In this document: positions 25,136 to 34,230 of the stretch, piece by piece
Layout of the letters: each line of letters begins with the position of its first letter
How positions within the stretch are numbered: the stretch's first letter is position 1
Source: CAWAPS01 sp963783945
GTDB taxonomy: Bacteria > Actinomycetota > Acidimicrobiia > Acidimicrobiales > Palsa-688
NCBI GenBank assembly: GCA_963783945.1
Contig: CAWAPS010000024.1
Span: 496,001 to 560,000, forward strand
Reading direction: 5' to 3'
DNA: 64,000 bases
The notes under the pieces: model-generated
The model's input: the letters and a program-made list of their open reading frames with translations, nothing else
What the model was told of the DNA's origin: nothing
Databases searched by the model: none
Translations under genes and position numbers: made by a program

Positions 25136-26968
25136 GTGGCCTACCAACCCATCGAGAGTTACGGTGTCATCGGGGACATGAGGACCGCGGCCCTGGTCGG
25201 GTCGACGGGGTCGCTCGACTGGCTGTGCTTCCCCCACTTCGACTCGCCGAGCGTGTTTGCCGCCCTACTGGACGACGACAAGGGAGGGCAATTCGTAATC
25301 GCCCCGATCGGGGAGACGTATCGCTCCAAGCAGCTGTACTGGCCGGACACCAACGTGCTGGTGACCCGGTTCCAATCGGACGTCGGCGTAGCCGAGGTGA
25401 CCGACTACATGCCCGTCGAAGCCGTAGCCGAACGGTATGGGCGGCGCGGCGTGGTCCGACAAGTGAAGAGCATTCGGGGCGCGATGGCCTTGCGGATGGC
25501 CTGCACCCCGGCCTTCGACTTCGCCCGAGTGGGGCACCGGGCCGAAGCGGCTGAGGGCGGGGTGTGGTTTCGCTCGCCCCTGATGGACCTGGCCCTGGGA
25601 AGCGACGTCCCGGTCCGCATCGAGGGCGGGACCGCGGTGGCCGAGTTCACCCTGGCCGAGGGCGAAGAAGCTTCGTTCGTGCTCGGGGAAGCCGACCCGC
25701 ATGGCGGTGACTTGCGCTGCCCACCCGAGCGCCAGCACGACATGCTGAGGGGGACGGTGTACTACTGGCACCACTGGCTGTCGAAGTGCACTTACCGCGG
25801 GCGGTGGCGGGAGATGGTCCACCGCTCGGCCCTGGCGCTCAAGCTGCTCACCTTCAATCCTACCGGGGCCATCGTGGCCGCCCCGACCTGCGCCCTGCCC
25901 GAGGAGCTCGGCGGCACCCGCAACTGGGACTACCGCTACACCTGGGTCCGCGACGCCGCCTTCACGCTCTATGCCCTGTTGCGGATCGGTTTCACCGACG
26001 AGGCCGCCAACTTCATGGCCTTCCTCGCCGCCCGCTGCCACGACCTCAACCCCGACGGGTCGCTCCCGGTCTTGTACAGCATCGACGGTCGATCCCGCCT
26101 CAACGAGGAGCAACTCGACCACCTCGACGGGTACCGAGGTTCGAAGCCGGTACGGGTCGGCAACGACGCCGTCGGCCAGCTCCAACTGGATATCTATGGC
26201 GAGCTGATGGACTCGATCTACCTCTACAACAAGTACGGCTCGCCCATCTCCTACGACCTCTGGGTCCAGTTGCGACGCACGGTCAACTGGGTCTGCGACA
26301 ACTGGCAGCGCCAGGACGAGGGCATCTGGGAGACCCGCGGCGGCCCGCGGGACTGGTTGTACTCGAAGCTCATGTGTTGGGTCGCCGTCGACCGGGCTTT
26401 GCGTCTGGCCGACAAGCGCTCCTTCCCGGCCGACCGCGACCGCTGGCTGCTGGTGAGGGACCAGATCTACGAGGAGATCATGACCCGCGGGTGGAGCGAC
26501 AAGCACCACGCCTTCATGCAGTCATACGACAGCGACACCCTCGACGCCAGCGCCCTCATGATGCCCCTTGTGTTCTTCGTCGCCCCCACCGACCGCAAAA
26601 TGCTCGACACTATCGACGCCATCAACCGCTCCCCCGACCAGGGGGGCTTGGTGGCCAACCATCTGGTGTACCGCTACAACCGGCTCGCCAGCCCGGACGG
26701 CCTCCAGGGCGAAGAAGGGACCTTCAACATCTGCACCTTCTGGCTGGTCGAAGCCCTCACCCGGGCTGGCAGAGATGATCGTTCCCGACTCGACCAGGCC
26801 CGGCTCATGTTCGAGAGCATGCTCGGCTATGCCAACCACCTGGGGCTGTACGCCGAGGAAACCTCGATGAGCGGAGAAGCACTCGGCAACTTCCCCCAGG
26901 CCCTCACCCACCTGGCCCTCATCAGCGCCGCCTACAACCTCGATCGCGCTCTCGATATCCAGGGCTGA
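25136..26968 (+). CDS. GH15-family glucan hydrolase (trehalase/glucoamylase-like)
   Basis: A 610-residue protein from GTG 25136 with a GAGAGG ribosome site. The N-terminal beta domain (YGVIGDMRTAALVGSTGSLDW) precedes an (alpha/alpha)6 barrel. GH15 marks are NWDYRYTWVRDAAFTLYALL, EGIWETRGGPRDWLYSKLM with the general-acid Glu, and GTFNICTFWLVEAL with the second Glu. Actinobacterial proteins of this layout include trehalases that split trehalose to glucose, as well as glucoamylases; no signal peptide is present, which favours an intracellular role in trehalose or maltodextrin turnover. The product cannot be decided by sequence alone. Confidence 0.9.
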   Translation: MAYQPIESYGVIGDMRTAALVGSTGSLDWLCFPHFDSPSVFAALLDDDKGGQFVIAPIGETYRSKQLYWPDTNVLVTRFQSDVGVAEVTDYMPVEAVAERYGRRGVVRQVKSIRGAMALRMACTPAFDFARVGHRAEAAEGGVWFRSPLMDLALGSDVPVRIEGGTAVAEFTLAEGEEASFVLGEADPHGGDLRCPPERQHDMLRGTVYYWHHWLSKCTYRGRWREMVHRSALALKLLTFNPTGAIVAAPTCALPEELGGTRNWDYRYTWVRDAAFTLYALLRIGFTDEAANFMAFLAARCHDLNPDGSLPVLYSIDGRSRLNEEQLDHLDGYRGSKPVRVGNDAVGQLQLDIYGELMDSIYLYNKYGSPISYDLWVQLRRTVNWVCDNWQRQDEGIWETRGGPRDWLYSKLMCWVAVDRALRLADKRSFPADRDRWLLVRDQIYEEIMTRGWSDKHHAFMQSYDSDTLDASALMMPLVFFVAPTDRKMLDTIDAINRSPDQGGLVANHLVYRYNRLASPDGLQGEEGTFNICTFWLVEALTRAGRDDRSRLDQARLMFESMLGYANHLGLYAEETSMSGEALGNFPQALTHLALISAAYNLDRALDIQG

Positions 26969-27052
26969 CGGCCTGAGGGGTACCGGAGACATCGCCGAAG
27001 TCTGAGACACCCCACTCGGTAGGCGCCCGGCTCTCTGTTAAATTCCCCCATC

Positions 27053-27817
27053 GTGTCGGCACACCCCCGCATCTCCGTGAATCAACTGTCCTCCTGGAAC
27101 CAGTCGTTCGACCAAGACATCGCCATGTGGCGGGCCCTCGACGTTGACAACGTCGGGCTCATCAACCTCAAGCTCGCCGCCGTCGGCTGGTCTGCCGATT
27201 TGGTCAGGGATTCCGGCCTGCGGGTCTCGAACATCGCGACCCAGCCGGAGCAGATCCGGGAGTCACTGGAGTTCGCGGGTGAAATCGGTGGAGGTGTGGT
27301 TTACGTCTGCACCGGCCCGATGGACGGGCGCCCCTGGGAGGACATCGCTGCGTCCTTCTGTGAGCAGGTGGCTCCTTTGGTTGGGCTGGCCAAGGACCTC
27401 GGGGTCAACTTCGCGCTCGAGCCGACGAACCCGCTCCGCTCCGACGTGAGCTTCATCTACACCTTGCGTGATGCGTTCGACCTGGCGCGGATGGCCGACA
27501 TGGCTGTCACGCTCGACTTCTATTCGTGCTGGTACGAACGGGGTTTCGAGGAGCTCGTGCGCAAGAACGTCGAACTGATCGGACTCGTGCAGATCGACGA
27601 CTTCGCCATCGGCACCAACGACACGCCGAACCGGGCGGTCATTGGCGACGGCGACATCCCGCTCGAGCGACTTCTGGGGATCGTCCTCGACGCCGGATAC
27701 GAGGGCATGTTCGACCTGGAGATCCTCGGGCCGAAAATCGAGGCCGAAGGCTACCCATCCGCGATCGAGCGCAGCCTCGAACAGGCAAACGAGATCCTCG
27801 ACCGCCTCGGCGCCTGA
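27053..27817 (+). CDS. Sugar phosphate isomerase/epimerase-like TIM-barrel protein
   Basis: A 254-residue protein of the xylose-isomerase-like (AP endonuclease 2) superfamily, from GTG 27053. Metal-ligand-type residues lie at barrel strand ends: ALEPTNPLRSD (Glu), VTLDFYSCWYERG (Asp), LVQIDDF and FDLEILGPKIE (Glu). It is about half identical to the protein at 49383-50147, with the same block order. It probably works on a small sugar, inositol or keto acid. It ends 26 bases from the convergent MarR gene. Confidence 0.8.
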   Translation: MSAHPRISVNQLSSWNQSFDQDIAMWRALDVDNVGLINLKLAAVGWSADLVRDSGLRVSNIATQPEQIRESLEFAGEIGGGVVYVCTGPMDGRPWEDIAASFCEQVAPLVGLAKDLGVNFALEPTNPLRSDVSFIYTLRDAFDLARMADMAVTLDFYSCWYERGFEELVRKNVELIGLVQIDDFAIGTNDTPNRAVIGDGDIPLERLLGIVLDAGYEGMFDLEILGPKIEAEGYPSAIERSLEQANEILDRLGA

Positions 27818-27842
27818 GCCCGCGGCCCTTCGCCTCTGCTTG

Positions 27843-28364
27843 TCAGGCGTCGTCGGAGATCGGCGACTCCATTGAGCCGAGGAGGGTCCGGAGGTCTGCG
27901 GTCAACTGTTCGAGAAAGGGGCGGTCGAGCCCGGAAAAGATCCGCCTCTCGGACTCGTTCTTGGTGGCGATCACATGATTCGCTTGTTTCAAGCCCTCGC
28001 TGGTCAACGAGACGAGGACTTGGCGTCGATCGTCCTGATCCACCTCCCGCTTGACCCAACCCCGGCTTTCGAGCCGTCCCACCCGGTTGGTGATGGCACC
28101 CGATGTGACCTGACTCTCACGTTGCAGCTCGCCCGCGCTACGACGGTTGCCGGGGGCCCGCAACAGCGACATGAGCACCTCGATCTCCCAGTACTCATCG
28201 ACTCCGTTGGCGGCCAGGTTGGATCGAACAGCTCGTTCGAGGTGCAGCGACGCCCGTCGGAGGCGCATGGCCAGAGTCTTGGCGGTGACGTCGAGATCGG
28301 GGTTCTCCTTGTGCCAGAACTCGACGACCTCGTCGATCTCGTCGCGTGCTGGAACGGGGGCCAT
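27843..28364 (-). CDS. MarR-family transcription regulator
   Basis: A 173-residue winged-helix regulator: YWEIEVLMSLLRAPGNRRSAG, then LQRESQVTSGAITNRVGRLESRGWV (recognition helix and wing), and DDRRQVLVSLTSEG, the wing motif. ATG 28364 is used; the frame is open by TTG to 28388. It diverges from the MFS efflux gene, the classic arrangement in which a MarR protein represses an adjacent pump and is released by its substrate. The likely operator is the repeat at 28407-28441. Confidence 0.9.
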   Translation of the reverse strand: MAPVPARDEIDEVVEFWHKENPDLDVTAKTLAMRLRRASLHLERAVRSNLAANGVDEYWEIEVLMSLLRAPGNRRSAGELQRESQVTSGAITNRVGRLESRGWVKREVDQDDRRQVLVSLTSEGLKQANHVIATKNESERRIFSGLDRPFLEQLTADLRTLLGSMESPISDDA

Positions 28365-28399
28365 GGGAACAAATTGTACTTCCCTCAACGTTGAAAGAT

Positions 28400-28441
28400 T
28401 TGACGGATCTCTTAGAGTAGAATATCTTTACGTTAAGAGAT
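28400..28441 (+). promoter_or_regulatory. Promoter and operator of the MFS gene
   Basis: TTGACG (28400-28405) and TATCTT (28423-28428) are separated by exactly 17 bases, a normal -35/-10 pair. Inverted repeats ATCTCTTA (28407-28414) and TAAGAGAT (28434-28441) bracket the -10 element, an ideal place for the MarR repressor. Transcription would start near 28435 and reach the GTG at 28470. Confidence 0.55.
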
Positions 28442-28469
28442 TATCTGAGCGACCCGAAGGAGTCAGAAC

Positions 28470-29972
28470 GTGGACCAGATCAAGTCACGCCTTCGAGGGA
28501 TACCCACATGGGCCGTTCTGGCCATCTGCTGTGCCGCCCAGTTCATGGTGGTGCTGGACGTGGCCATCGTAAATGTGGCCCTTCCCCAGATGCGGGACAG
28601 CCTCGGGCTGTCCGTAGTCGGCGAGCAGTGGGTGGTTAACGCGTACACCCTCACCTTCGCCGGCTTCTTGATGCTGGGCGGACGAGCAGCCGATCTCTTC
28701 GGTCGCCGCCGCGTCTTCATCATCGGACTCACCGTCTTCACTGTCTGCAGCTTGATCGGCGGATTGGCCCAAAGCGGTGCTTGGCTGATCGTGGCCCGGG
28801 CCGCCCAGGGAGTCGGAGGAGCCATCCTGGCTCCGGCCACTCTTAGCATCCTGGTTACGACCTTCACCGACCCCGGTGAGCGGCGGCGGGCCCTGGGCGC
28901 CTGGTCGGCAACCGCGGCGAGCGGCGCAGCCGTAGGCGTTCTGGCCGGAGGTGTGCTGACCAGCTTGCTCGACTGGCGGTGGGTGCTCTTTGTCAACGTG
29001 CCCATCGGCATCGTGTTGCTGGCGGGCGCCTGGCTGGCCCTGCCCCGCAACGAAGAGCTTGGCCCCCGCAAGGCGCTCGACCTCACCGGCGCGGTGACGG
29101 TGACCGCCGGCCTGGCCGTCCTCGTCTACGGCATCGTCAGCACCGACGTCCACCCCTGGGGTTCAGCCCGGACCATCGTCACGCTGGCCATCGGCCTGTT
29201 TCTGCTGGCTGTGTTCTTCGTTACCGAGGCCCGTTTTGCCAAGGACCCCCTGATCCCCCTGTCCATCTTCAAGCGTCGTTCCCTGTCGGTGGCTAACGGC
29301 ATCGCCGTGACTATCGGCGCCGCCATCTTCGGTACGTACTTTTTCCTCTCGTTGTTCCTTCAGAATGTCGACGGCTACAGCGCCCTGCGGGCCGGTCTGG
29401 CCTTCGTGCCTGTGGGCCTCTCCACGTTGGCCGGAGCCTTGATCGGCTCCCGTCTCGTGCAGTTCATCGGAGCTCGCAATCAGCTGATGCTCGGACCGGG
29501 ATTGGCCGCTATCGGGCTTCTGTGGCTGTCTCGCGTGGGAGCAGGCGACCCTTACCTGGTCCACGTCCTCGGGCCGGTCATCCTGGTGGGCTTGGGTATC
29601 GGCGTGTCGTTCGTCCCCATGACCTTGGCCGCCACAACCGGCGTTCCAGTTCACGAAGCCGGCCTCGCCTCGGGGCTGATCAACACCACCCGGCAGGTGG
29701 GCGGAGCCCTCGGCCTGGCTGTCATGGCAACGGTCGCTTCGAGCATCACCGCCAGCCACGTGCGGGCCCACCACTCCATCGATACAGCACTTACCTCCGG
29801 TTATCAGGCGGCCTTCGTCATCGCCGGACTCGGGCTGATCGTCGGAGCTGTTCTGGCCACCCTCCTCCCCAAGCGTTCAGCACCGGTACCGGTCGGCGCG
29901 GCCGAGCCGGCGGTCGGGGCGGAGGTCAGGACAGATCAGCTCGCCGAGGGCCTCGTGGTCGTGGAGTCGTGA
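28470..29972 (+). CDS. MFS drug efflux transporter, DHA2 (14-TM) type
   Basis: A 500-residue permease from GTG 28470 (GAAGGAG upstream). Motifs are MVVLDVAIVNVALPQMRDSL (helix 1), GGRAADLFGRRRVF (motif A), WLIVARAAQGVGGAILAPAT (motif B-like) and GAWSATAASGAAVGVLAGG (motif C, antiport). Length and spacing indicate 14 helices. It is a proton-coupled exporter of drugs or hydrophobic metabolites in the cytoplasmic membrane. Regulation by the divergent MarR protein is likely. Confidence 0.95.
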   Translation: MDQIKSRLRGIPTWAVLAICCAAQFMVVLDVAIVNVALPQMRDSLGLSVVGEQWVVNAYTLTFAGFLMLGGRAADLFGRRRVFIIGLTVFTVCSLIGGLAQSGAWLIVARAAQGVGGAILAPATLSILVTTFTDPGERRRALGAWSATAASGAAVGVLAGGVLTSLLDWRWVLFVNVPIGIVLLAGAWLALPRNEELGPRKALDLTGAVTVTAGLAVLVYGIVSTDVHPWGSARTIVTLAIGLFLLAVFFVTEARFAKDPLIPLSIFKRRSLSVANGIAVTIGAAIFGTYFFLSLFLQNVDGYSALRAGLAFVPVGLSTLAGALIGSRLVQFIGARNQLMLGPGLAAIGLLWLSRVGAGDPYLVHVLGPVILVGLGIGVSFVPMTLAATTGVPVHEAGLASGLINTTRQVGGALGLAVMATVASSITASHVRAHHSIDTALTSGYQAAFVIAGLGLIVGAVLATLLPKRSAPVPVGAAEPAVGAEVRTDQLAEGLVVVES

Positions 29973-30016
29973 TCCTTTCCGACGAAGGCACGAGCCCGCC
30001 CGCGGCGTGCAGAGAT

Positions 30017-30946
30017 TCAGGCCGGCACCATTCCTCCGTGGTACAACCAGTCCCACGCTTCTGGGTCGGTGAGGATGGTTCGGCCGATCCCGGCGATGGT
30101 CTCCGAGATCTGTGGCGTGATCCCGTCGTCGGCGCTCGCCCCGATCCGCCCTTTCCGGATCATTCCCCCGGCATCCAGGATAGGGGTGTCGCAAACTGAC
30201 CGAAGCTCGAACTTGTCCTCGTGCGCCTTCATCCACGCGAACGAGGTGTACTCCAAGATCGCGGGCCACCGCCCGTCGGCCACGTCGAAGCCGAGAAACT
30301 CCGCGACCCGACGGATAGATGCCTCCGGTTCGCGTTTGAGGTCTGCGTAGTGGACGAACATCACGTTTGGCTCGCGGCGAAGAGGCCACCATGCGGCGAG
30401 GAAGCCGAAAATCATGGGCGCGAGCGCGTGGGACGCAAACCCCGAGCTGTAGGTCTCGAAGTCCGGTCCGACGATTTCTTCCTTGTTGACCTGCCAGAGG
30501 CGGTACCACGCGTCGGAGTGCGATGCCAGGAAGGGGCGAAACGAGGCGATGGCCTCATCAGGGTCTCGAGCGACGACGAGATATCGCACATCGGGGGTCC
30601 CGCCGGGGTGTTGATAGGGCAGCGCAGGCGGTGCGGCGTGGCTCTTGAACCCCCGCCGGCGGTCAGTCGGCATGGCGTCGAACGCGGCGACGATACCGTC
30701 GAGGACGCTGTCGGGTCGAGGGACGAACTCCAGCCACGGCACCTCCCCGTAGATGTCGACGAACGAAGCGTCGCCTCCCGACCGGAGCTGGTGGACGATG
30801 TTCATCATCCACGTGGTCCCGCTCTTGGCCGGCACCGAAATCACGATGTCGCCATCGCGCCATTTGACCCTCTGCTGGATGGTCTCGTTGATCCACGGCG
30901 GGCCCGGCGCAGGACCGGCTGGTCCCGCCTCGCGTGCTGCACTCAC
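30017..30946 (-). CDS. PAPS-dependent sulfotransferase-family protein
   Basis: A 309-residue protein. The 5'-phosphosulfate loop VPAKSGTTWMMNIVHQL (about residues 39-55) and the 3'-phosphate region (VVARDPDEAIASF) match cytosolic sulfotransferases, as does the C-terminal RKGRIGASADDG (the RKGxxGDWK-like loop, here degenerate). It would transfer sulfate from PAPS to an alcohol or amine. Actinobacterial members act on lipids, sugars or xenobiotics. Start GTG 30946 follows a weak ribosome site. Confidence 0.85.
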   Translation of the reverse strand: MSAAREAGPAGPAPGPPWINETIQQRVKWRDGDIVISVPAKSGTTWMMNIVHQLRSGGDASFVDIYGEVPWLEFVPRPDSVLDGIVAAFDAMPTDRRRGFKSHAAPPALPYQHPGGTPDVRYLVVARDPDEAIASFRPFLASHSDAWYRLWQVNKEEIVGPDFETYSSGFASHALAPMIFGFLAAWWPLRREPNVMFVHYADLKREPEASIRRVAEFLGFDVADGRWPAILEYTSFAWMKAHEDKFELRSVCDTPILDAGGMIRKGRIGASADDGITPQISETIAGIGRTILTDPEAWDWLYHGGMVPA

Positions 30947-31107
30947 TTCTATACCTCAAGCATTCGCCCCTAGACGGTGCAGTCAGAGCACCGACACGAC
31001 CCCAAACGGGTCCGCGTCGCCCGGATGGTAGCCGACATGGTCTCGGCCTGCTTGTCGCGGCGAACGACAAACCGAACGCTTTAGCCGAGACGGGGACCCA
31101 AAAGCAG

Positions 31108-31647
31108 TTAGGACCGGATGAAGTGGGCCACGACGACTATCTGGTTGATCACGCCTGCGCCCATCTTGGCCCAGGTCATCCCCCATTGGCGCCGATCGAT
31201 CTCGGCTTCGGCGGTAAGGATCGCTCGGTCTGGATCCGGTTGGCTTGCGGTGACCAGCACCTCCAGGGGCCGCGACTGATCTTTGATGGTCAGCGAGCCG
31301 GTAACTCTAAGCTGACCGTCGTCGGTCGGGCTGGCTCCGGTGGCGGCGTAGGTAAAGGTCGGGTACTTCTCCACCTCGAAGAAATCGTCGCTCCTCAGAT
31401 GGGAATCGCGCCTCTTGTTCCTGGTGTCGATGGATTTCGCGTCGAATACCAGCGAGCCAGAGACGGTGCTGTCATCGCCGACGGCGCCGCTGCCCTCGAG
31501 AGCATTGAAGCGGCCCTTGACCTTGGCCAGGCCCCACATCGCCTTGGTTCTCAGCTCGATAGTCGTGCTGGCCGGGTCCAACCGCCAATTGCCGGTGGCA
31601 CCGGCCAGCGACACCGCCGACGTCGGGTTCGGATTCATCTCGGACAT
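31108..31647 (-). CDS. YceI-family lipid-binding-like protein
   Basis: A 179-residue protein, ATG 31647 with AGGAGG upstream. The text NWRLDPASTTIELRTKAMWGLAKVKGRF (residues about 18-45), HLRSDDFFEVEKYPTFTY and LTIKDQSRPLEVLV is the YceI lipocalin-like barrel, known to bind isoprenoid chains. No signal peptide is present, so this is probably cytoplasmic, as in many actinobacteria. Confidence 0.9.
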   Translation of the reverse strand: MSEMNPNPTSAVSLAGATGNWRLDPASTTIELRTKAMWGLAKVKGRFNALEGSGAVGDDSTVSGSLVFDAKSIDTRNKRRDSHLRSDDFFEVEKYPTFTYAATGASPTDDGQLRVTGSLTIKDQSRPLEVLVTASQPDPDRAILTAEAEIDRRQWGMTWAKMGAGVINQIVVVAHFIRS

Positions 31648-31867
31648 GGTCACGGGCCTCCTGTCGAAGAACGTTCCAGACTTGACCTTATTGCCGTCCA
31701 CAGTCCTAGGTGCCGTCCAAATGGCTTCCCGCCGCGGATCCCCACTCCTGCGTTCCTTCCCGGGAAGTCAGGCCCCACTCGGGCGGGTCAATCTCTTTCG
31801 TCCCTAGGTTCGTACTACGTCTGGCTTCGCCCGCGTCGAAGCGTCGCCTGCACGGTGAGGAGATGAC

Positions 31868-32203
31868 ATGGACGCGGTCGAAGGACTCCAAGAGGAGCGC
31901 CGTCGATCGACGTTCTCGTCGCCTTGGCGAGCATTCAAGCATCTGACGACTCTTGGGTACCCTCGGCGCTTTCCCGTAGTGCAGTTCCCCAACCTGCCGC
32001 TCATCATCGCTCTGATTGCTGGCCATGGAAGCGGCTACGTCGCGGGTACGGGGCATGCCTATCTACTGGCGGTGGCCTACTTGGCTCTGACGATCTGGGC
32101 CTATGAGGAGCTGGCCCGAGGAACGAATTGGTTCCGTCGCCTGCTCGGCGTCGCCTTCATGGTCATTCTGGTGGTACGGGTCGCGGACGGATTGCACATG
32201 TGA
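31868..32203 (+). CDS. Small hypothetical membrane protein
   Basis: A 111-residue protein with a basic N terminus, then three hydrophobic helices (LPLIIALIAGHGSGYVAG, YLLAVAYLALTIWAYEEL, LLGVAFMVILVVRVAD). GAGGAG precedes ATG 31868. Conserved-looking polar residues are E/E in AYEEL and the R-V-A-D at the end. Homologous small actinobacterial membrane proteins exist but have no assigned role that I know. Confidence 0.65.
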   Translation: MDAVEGLQEERRRSTFSSPWRAFKHLTTLGYPRRFPVVQFPNLPLIIALIAGHGSGYVAGTGHAYLLAVAYLALTIWAYEELARGTNWFRRLLGVAFMVILVVRVADGLHM

Positions 32204-32511
32204 TCGAACATCCGGGGCTCGTGCGGAGCACGCTCGGGCGACCAGTGTGGTGATGAGCGCCACCATATCGGGATACCGTTGTCAGCCAGCCACCGAGGTT
32301 GTCGACGGTCACGGTCTTCACGATCTCGCATCCTTTCCTTTGAGGTCGTCATACGTCTTTGACGAGACAAGCCGGGTCGATGTGACGACTAGCACCCGCG
32401 CCGCTCTGACGGCTGGGGGGCCACACCCCATCGCGGTTAAACTTCGCGGTCGTCGGGCGTGCAGAGGATCGACGCCGAGGTTGAGAGCGACCGCAAGAGT
32501 CGAAAAACGAG
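32204..32511. other. Intergenic stretch without a recognised gene
   Basis: These 308 bases hold no family-like reading frame and no strong hairpin. Frames open here are continuous with shadows of neighbouring genes. Confidence 0.4.
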
Positions 32512-33225
32512 GTGGATGGTTTGACAATCTACGGGTCCGACATCTACACCGAACCCGACGGCGATCCGGACACGTTGGCGAACCTTGGGCCCCTGCGTCC
32601 GATGGCGGGAGTCTGGGAGGGAGCCAAAGGCTCCGACCAGCATCCGGTTGTCGATGGGACCGAAGCGAACGTCTTCTTCGAGCACTACGAACTGCACCCG
32701 ATCGACCGTCAGACAAACGGCCCCCAACTCTTCTACGGCCTGAGGTACCACACTCACATCACCAAGCCCGGCGAGGCCGAGACGTTCCACGACCAGGTGG
32801 GCTACTGGCTCTGGGAACCCACGGCTCGAGCAGTGACCTTCACGCTCGGTATTCCTCGAGGCCAGGTGTTGCTGGCCTCAGGCCCAGCCGAACCTGAAGC
32901 CACAGAGTTCGAATTGACGGCGAAGGCCGGCTCCGAGGTAAATGGCATCCTCTCCAACCCATTCCTAAACGAGGCCTTTCATACCCTGAGTTACCGCATC
33001 CACGTGACCATTGGCGCTGACGGAACCTGGTCCTACGAGGAGGAGGGCGTCTTGCAGATCCCCGGTCGGGACGACCCCTTCCTTCACATCGACCGCAACA
33101 CCCTGACCCGGGTTGGACCACCGAAGCTCAACCCCCTGGCCCTCGACGGTCGACGCTCGGGCCCGACCGGTCAAACCGAGGGCAGCCTCGGCATCGGATC
33201 GTTGAGGGATAAGCCGAGCCTGTAA
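32512..33225 (+). CDS. Nitrobindin/THAP4-like haem-binding barrel protein
   Basis: A 237-residue protein. The LRPMAGVWEGAKG segment (GxWxGxG-like), HYELHPIDRQ, FHDQVGYWLWEPTARAV and LGIPRGQVLLASG match the FABP-like 10-strand barrel of nitrobindin and THAP4, which bind ferric haem and can isomerise peroxynitrite. The usual proximal His lies late in the barrel, and a candidate His is in FLHIDRNTLTRV. Start is GTG 32512 or TTG 32521; the SD fits the latter slightly better. Confidence 0.75.
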   Translation: MDGLTIYGSDIYTEPDGDPDTLANLGPLRPMAGVWEGAKGSDQHPVVDGTEANVFFEHYELHPIDRQTNGPQLFYGLRYHTHITKPGEAETFHDQVGYWLWEPTARAVTFTLGIPRGQVLLASGPAEPEATEFELTAKAGSEVNGILSNPFLNEAFHTLSYRIHVTIGADGTWSYEEEGVLQIPGRDDPFLHIDRNTLTRVGPPKLNPLALDGRRSGPTGQTEGSLGIGSLRDKPSL

Positions 33226-33226
33226 A

Positions 33227-33298
33227 CGAAAGCCTCAGGTTCGTCTTGCCGCAGAGGGGCTCTCCAACCGAGAGATCGGCGAGCGTCTCTCTCTCCGA
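33227..33298 (+). pseudogene. LuxR helix-turn-helix remnant
   Basis: About 24 codons, VRLAAEGLSNREIGERLSL, match helices 2-3 of a LuxR-type DNA-binding domain. Neither the rest of the domain nor a start is present. It abuts the stop of the nitrobindin-like gene. A short scrap, so the call is tentative. Confidence 0.4.
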
Positions 33299-33449
33299 AA
33301 CTCGGAATCACGGCGCGGGGAGCTCCAAGCCGCGCCCTCCGCCCTTACCACCTGGCCTCGCCGCCGCGCAGGTGTCCCGGAGGAGCGATCACCAGTTAGC
33401 TGTCCCGATTCACCCTCCCCTCGTTGATCAAGGACTAGCGTTCACAAGC

Positions 33450-33794
33450 ATGGAGTTTTGGCACAACCCCCGGTGTTCGAAGAGTCGAGCGGCCAAGGCC
33501 ATTCTCGACGAGCGCCAGGTCACCTATGTCGAACGGCGATATTTGGAGGATCCGCCAGACGCGACAACCCTTGAACGAGTACTACAACTACTGGGCAAGC
33601 AGCCGTGGGAGATCACTCGGATGGGTGAGGATGCGGCCAAGGGGTTACGGCTGGCTGACCGCAAGCATGACCGGGCCGACTGGATCGACGTCCTGGTGGC
33701 CAATCCCGTGCTTATTGAGCGGCCAATCCTCATCGCCGACGACGAGCGCGCCGTCATCGGCCGGCCCCCCGAACTCGTCTCTGCGCTCCTGTGA
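33450..33794 (+). CDS. ArsC/Spx-family arsenate reductase-like protein
   Basis: A 114-residue thioredoxin-fold protein. NPRCSKSRAAKAIL carries the catalytic Cys (residue 8 or so) of glutaredoxin-coupled arsenate reductases; RRYLEDPP, LIERPILI and the final VIGRPPE are typical of ArsC, with the Arg triad position in ERPIL. ATG 33450 is the natural N terminus; the upstream open frame is non-coding. No ars operon neighbours, so a general Cys-redox or Spx-like function is also possible. Confidence 0.85.
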   Translation: MEFWHNPRCSKSRAAKAILDERQVTYVERRYLEDPPDATTLERVLQLLGKQPWEITRMGEDAAKGLRLADRKHDRADWIDVLVANPVLIERPILIADDERAVIGRPPELVSALL

Positions 33795-33917
33795 CCTGAC
33801 GCCGGTCCCAGCCTTGATTGACGGCGGATCGGCGCTGGCGATCCGGTTGGACTTCTGCCTAGACCGGGCTCAACCACAGTTAAGGTAAAGGGTCAGAGTC
33901 GAGCCGGGAGATCAGCC

Positions 33918-34181
33918 ATGCATGCCATCGTAATCCACGCCAATATCTCCGACCTGGCCGAGGCGAAACGGGGCCTCGACGAGGCGGTCATACCGATGAT
34001 AAAGGGAGCCCCCGGTTTCCTCGGCGCCTACTTCGTAGCCGTCGACGATACGCATGGGGTCTCGATCGAGGTGTTCGAGACCGAGGAACAGGCCCGCGCC
34101 GCCGCGCCTCCCGAAGGTGCCGAGGCACCCGGCGTGACGCTGGGCACCATCCCGTTCGGCGCGGTAATCGGTTCGGCCTGA
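33918..34181 (+). CDS. Small dimeric alpha/beta-barrel (ABM-like) protein
   Basis: An 87-residue protein: MHAIVIHANISDLAEAKRGL, then IKGAPGFLGAYFVAVDD and VSIEVFETEEQARAA. The repeat of strand-helix-strand-helix is the dimeric ferredoxin-like barrel of ABM/monooxygenase-like proteins. GGGAG lies 8 bases before ATG. Role unknown; many such proteins are small oxidases or binding proteins in catabolic clusters. Confidence 0.75.
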   Translation: MHAIVIHANISDLAEAKRGLDEAVIPMIKGAPGFLGAYFVAVDDTHGVSIEVFETEEQARAAAPPEGAEAPGVTLGTIPFGAVIGSA

Positions 34182-34230
34182 CCGCCTGCGTGGCAGGAAG
34201 GGCTAACCCGGAGCACCGGTCGCCGAAGAT

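Noticed and set aside
25265..26509. 414-codon minus-strand frame over GH15
   Set aside because: Shadow of the GH15 gene, high GC third-base effect, no family features.
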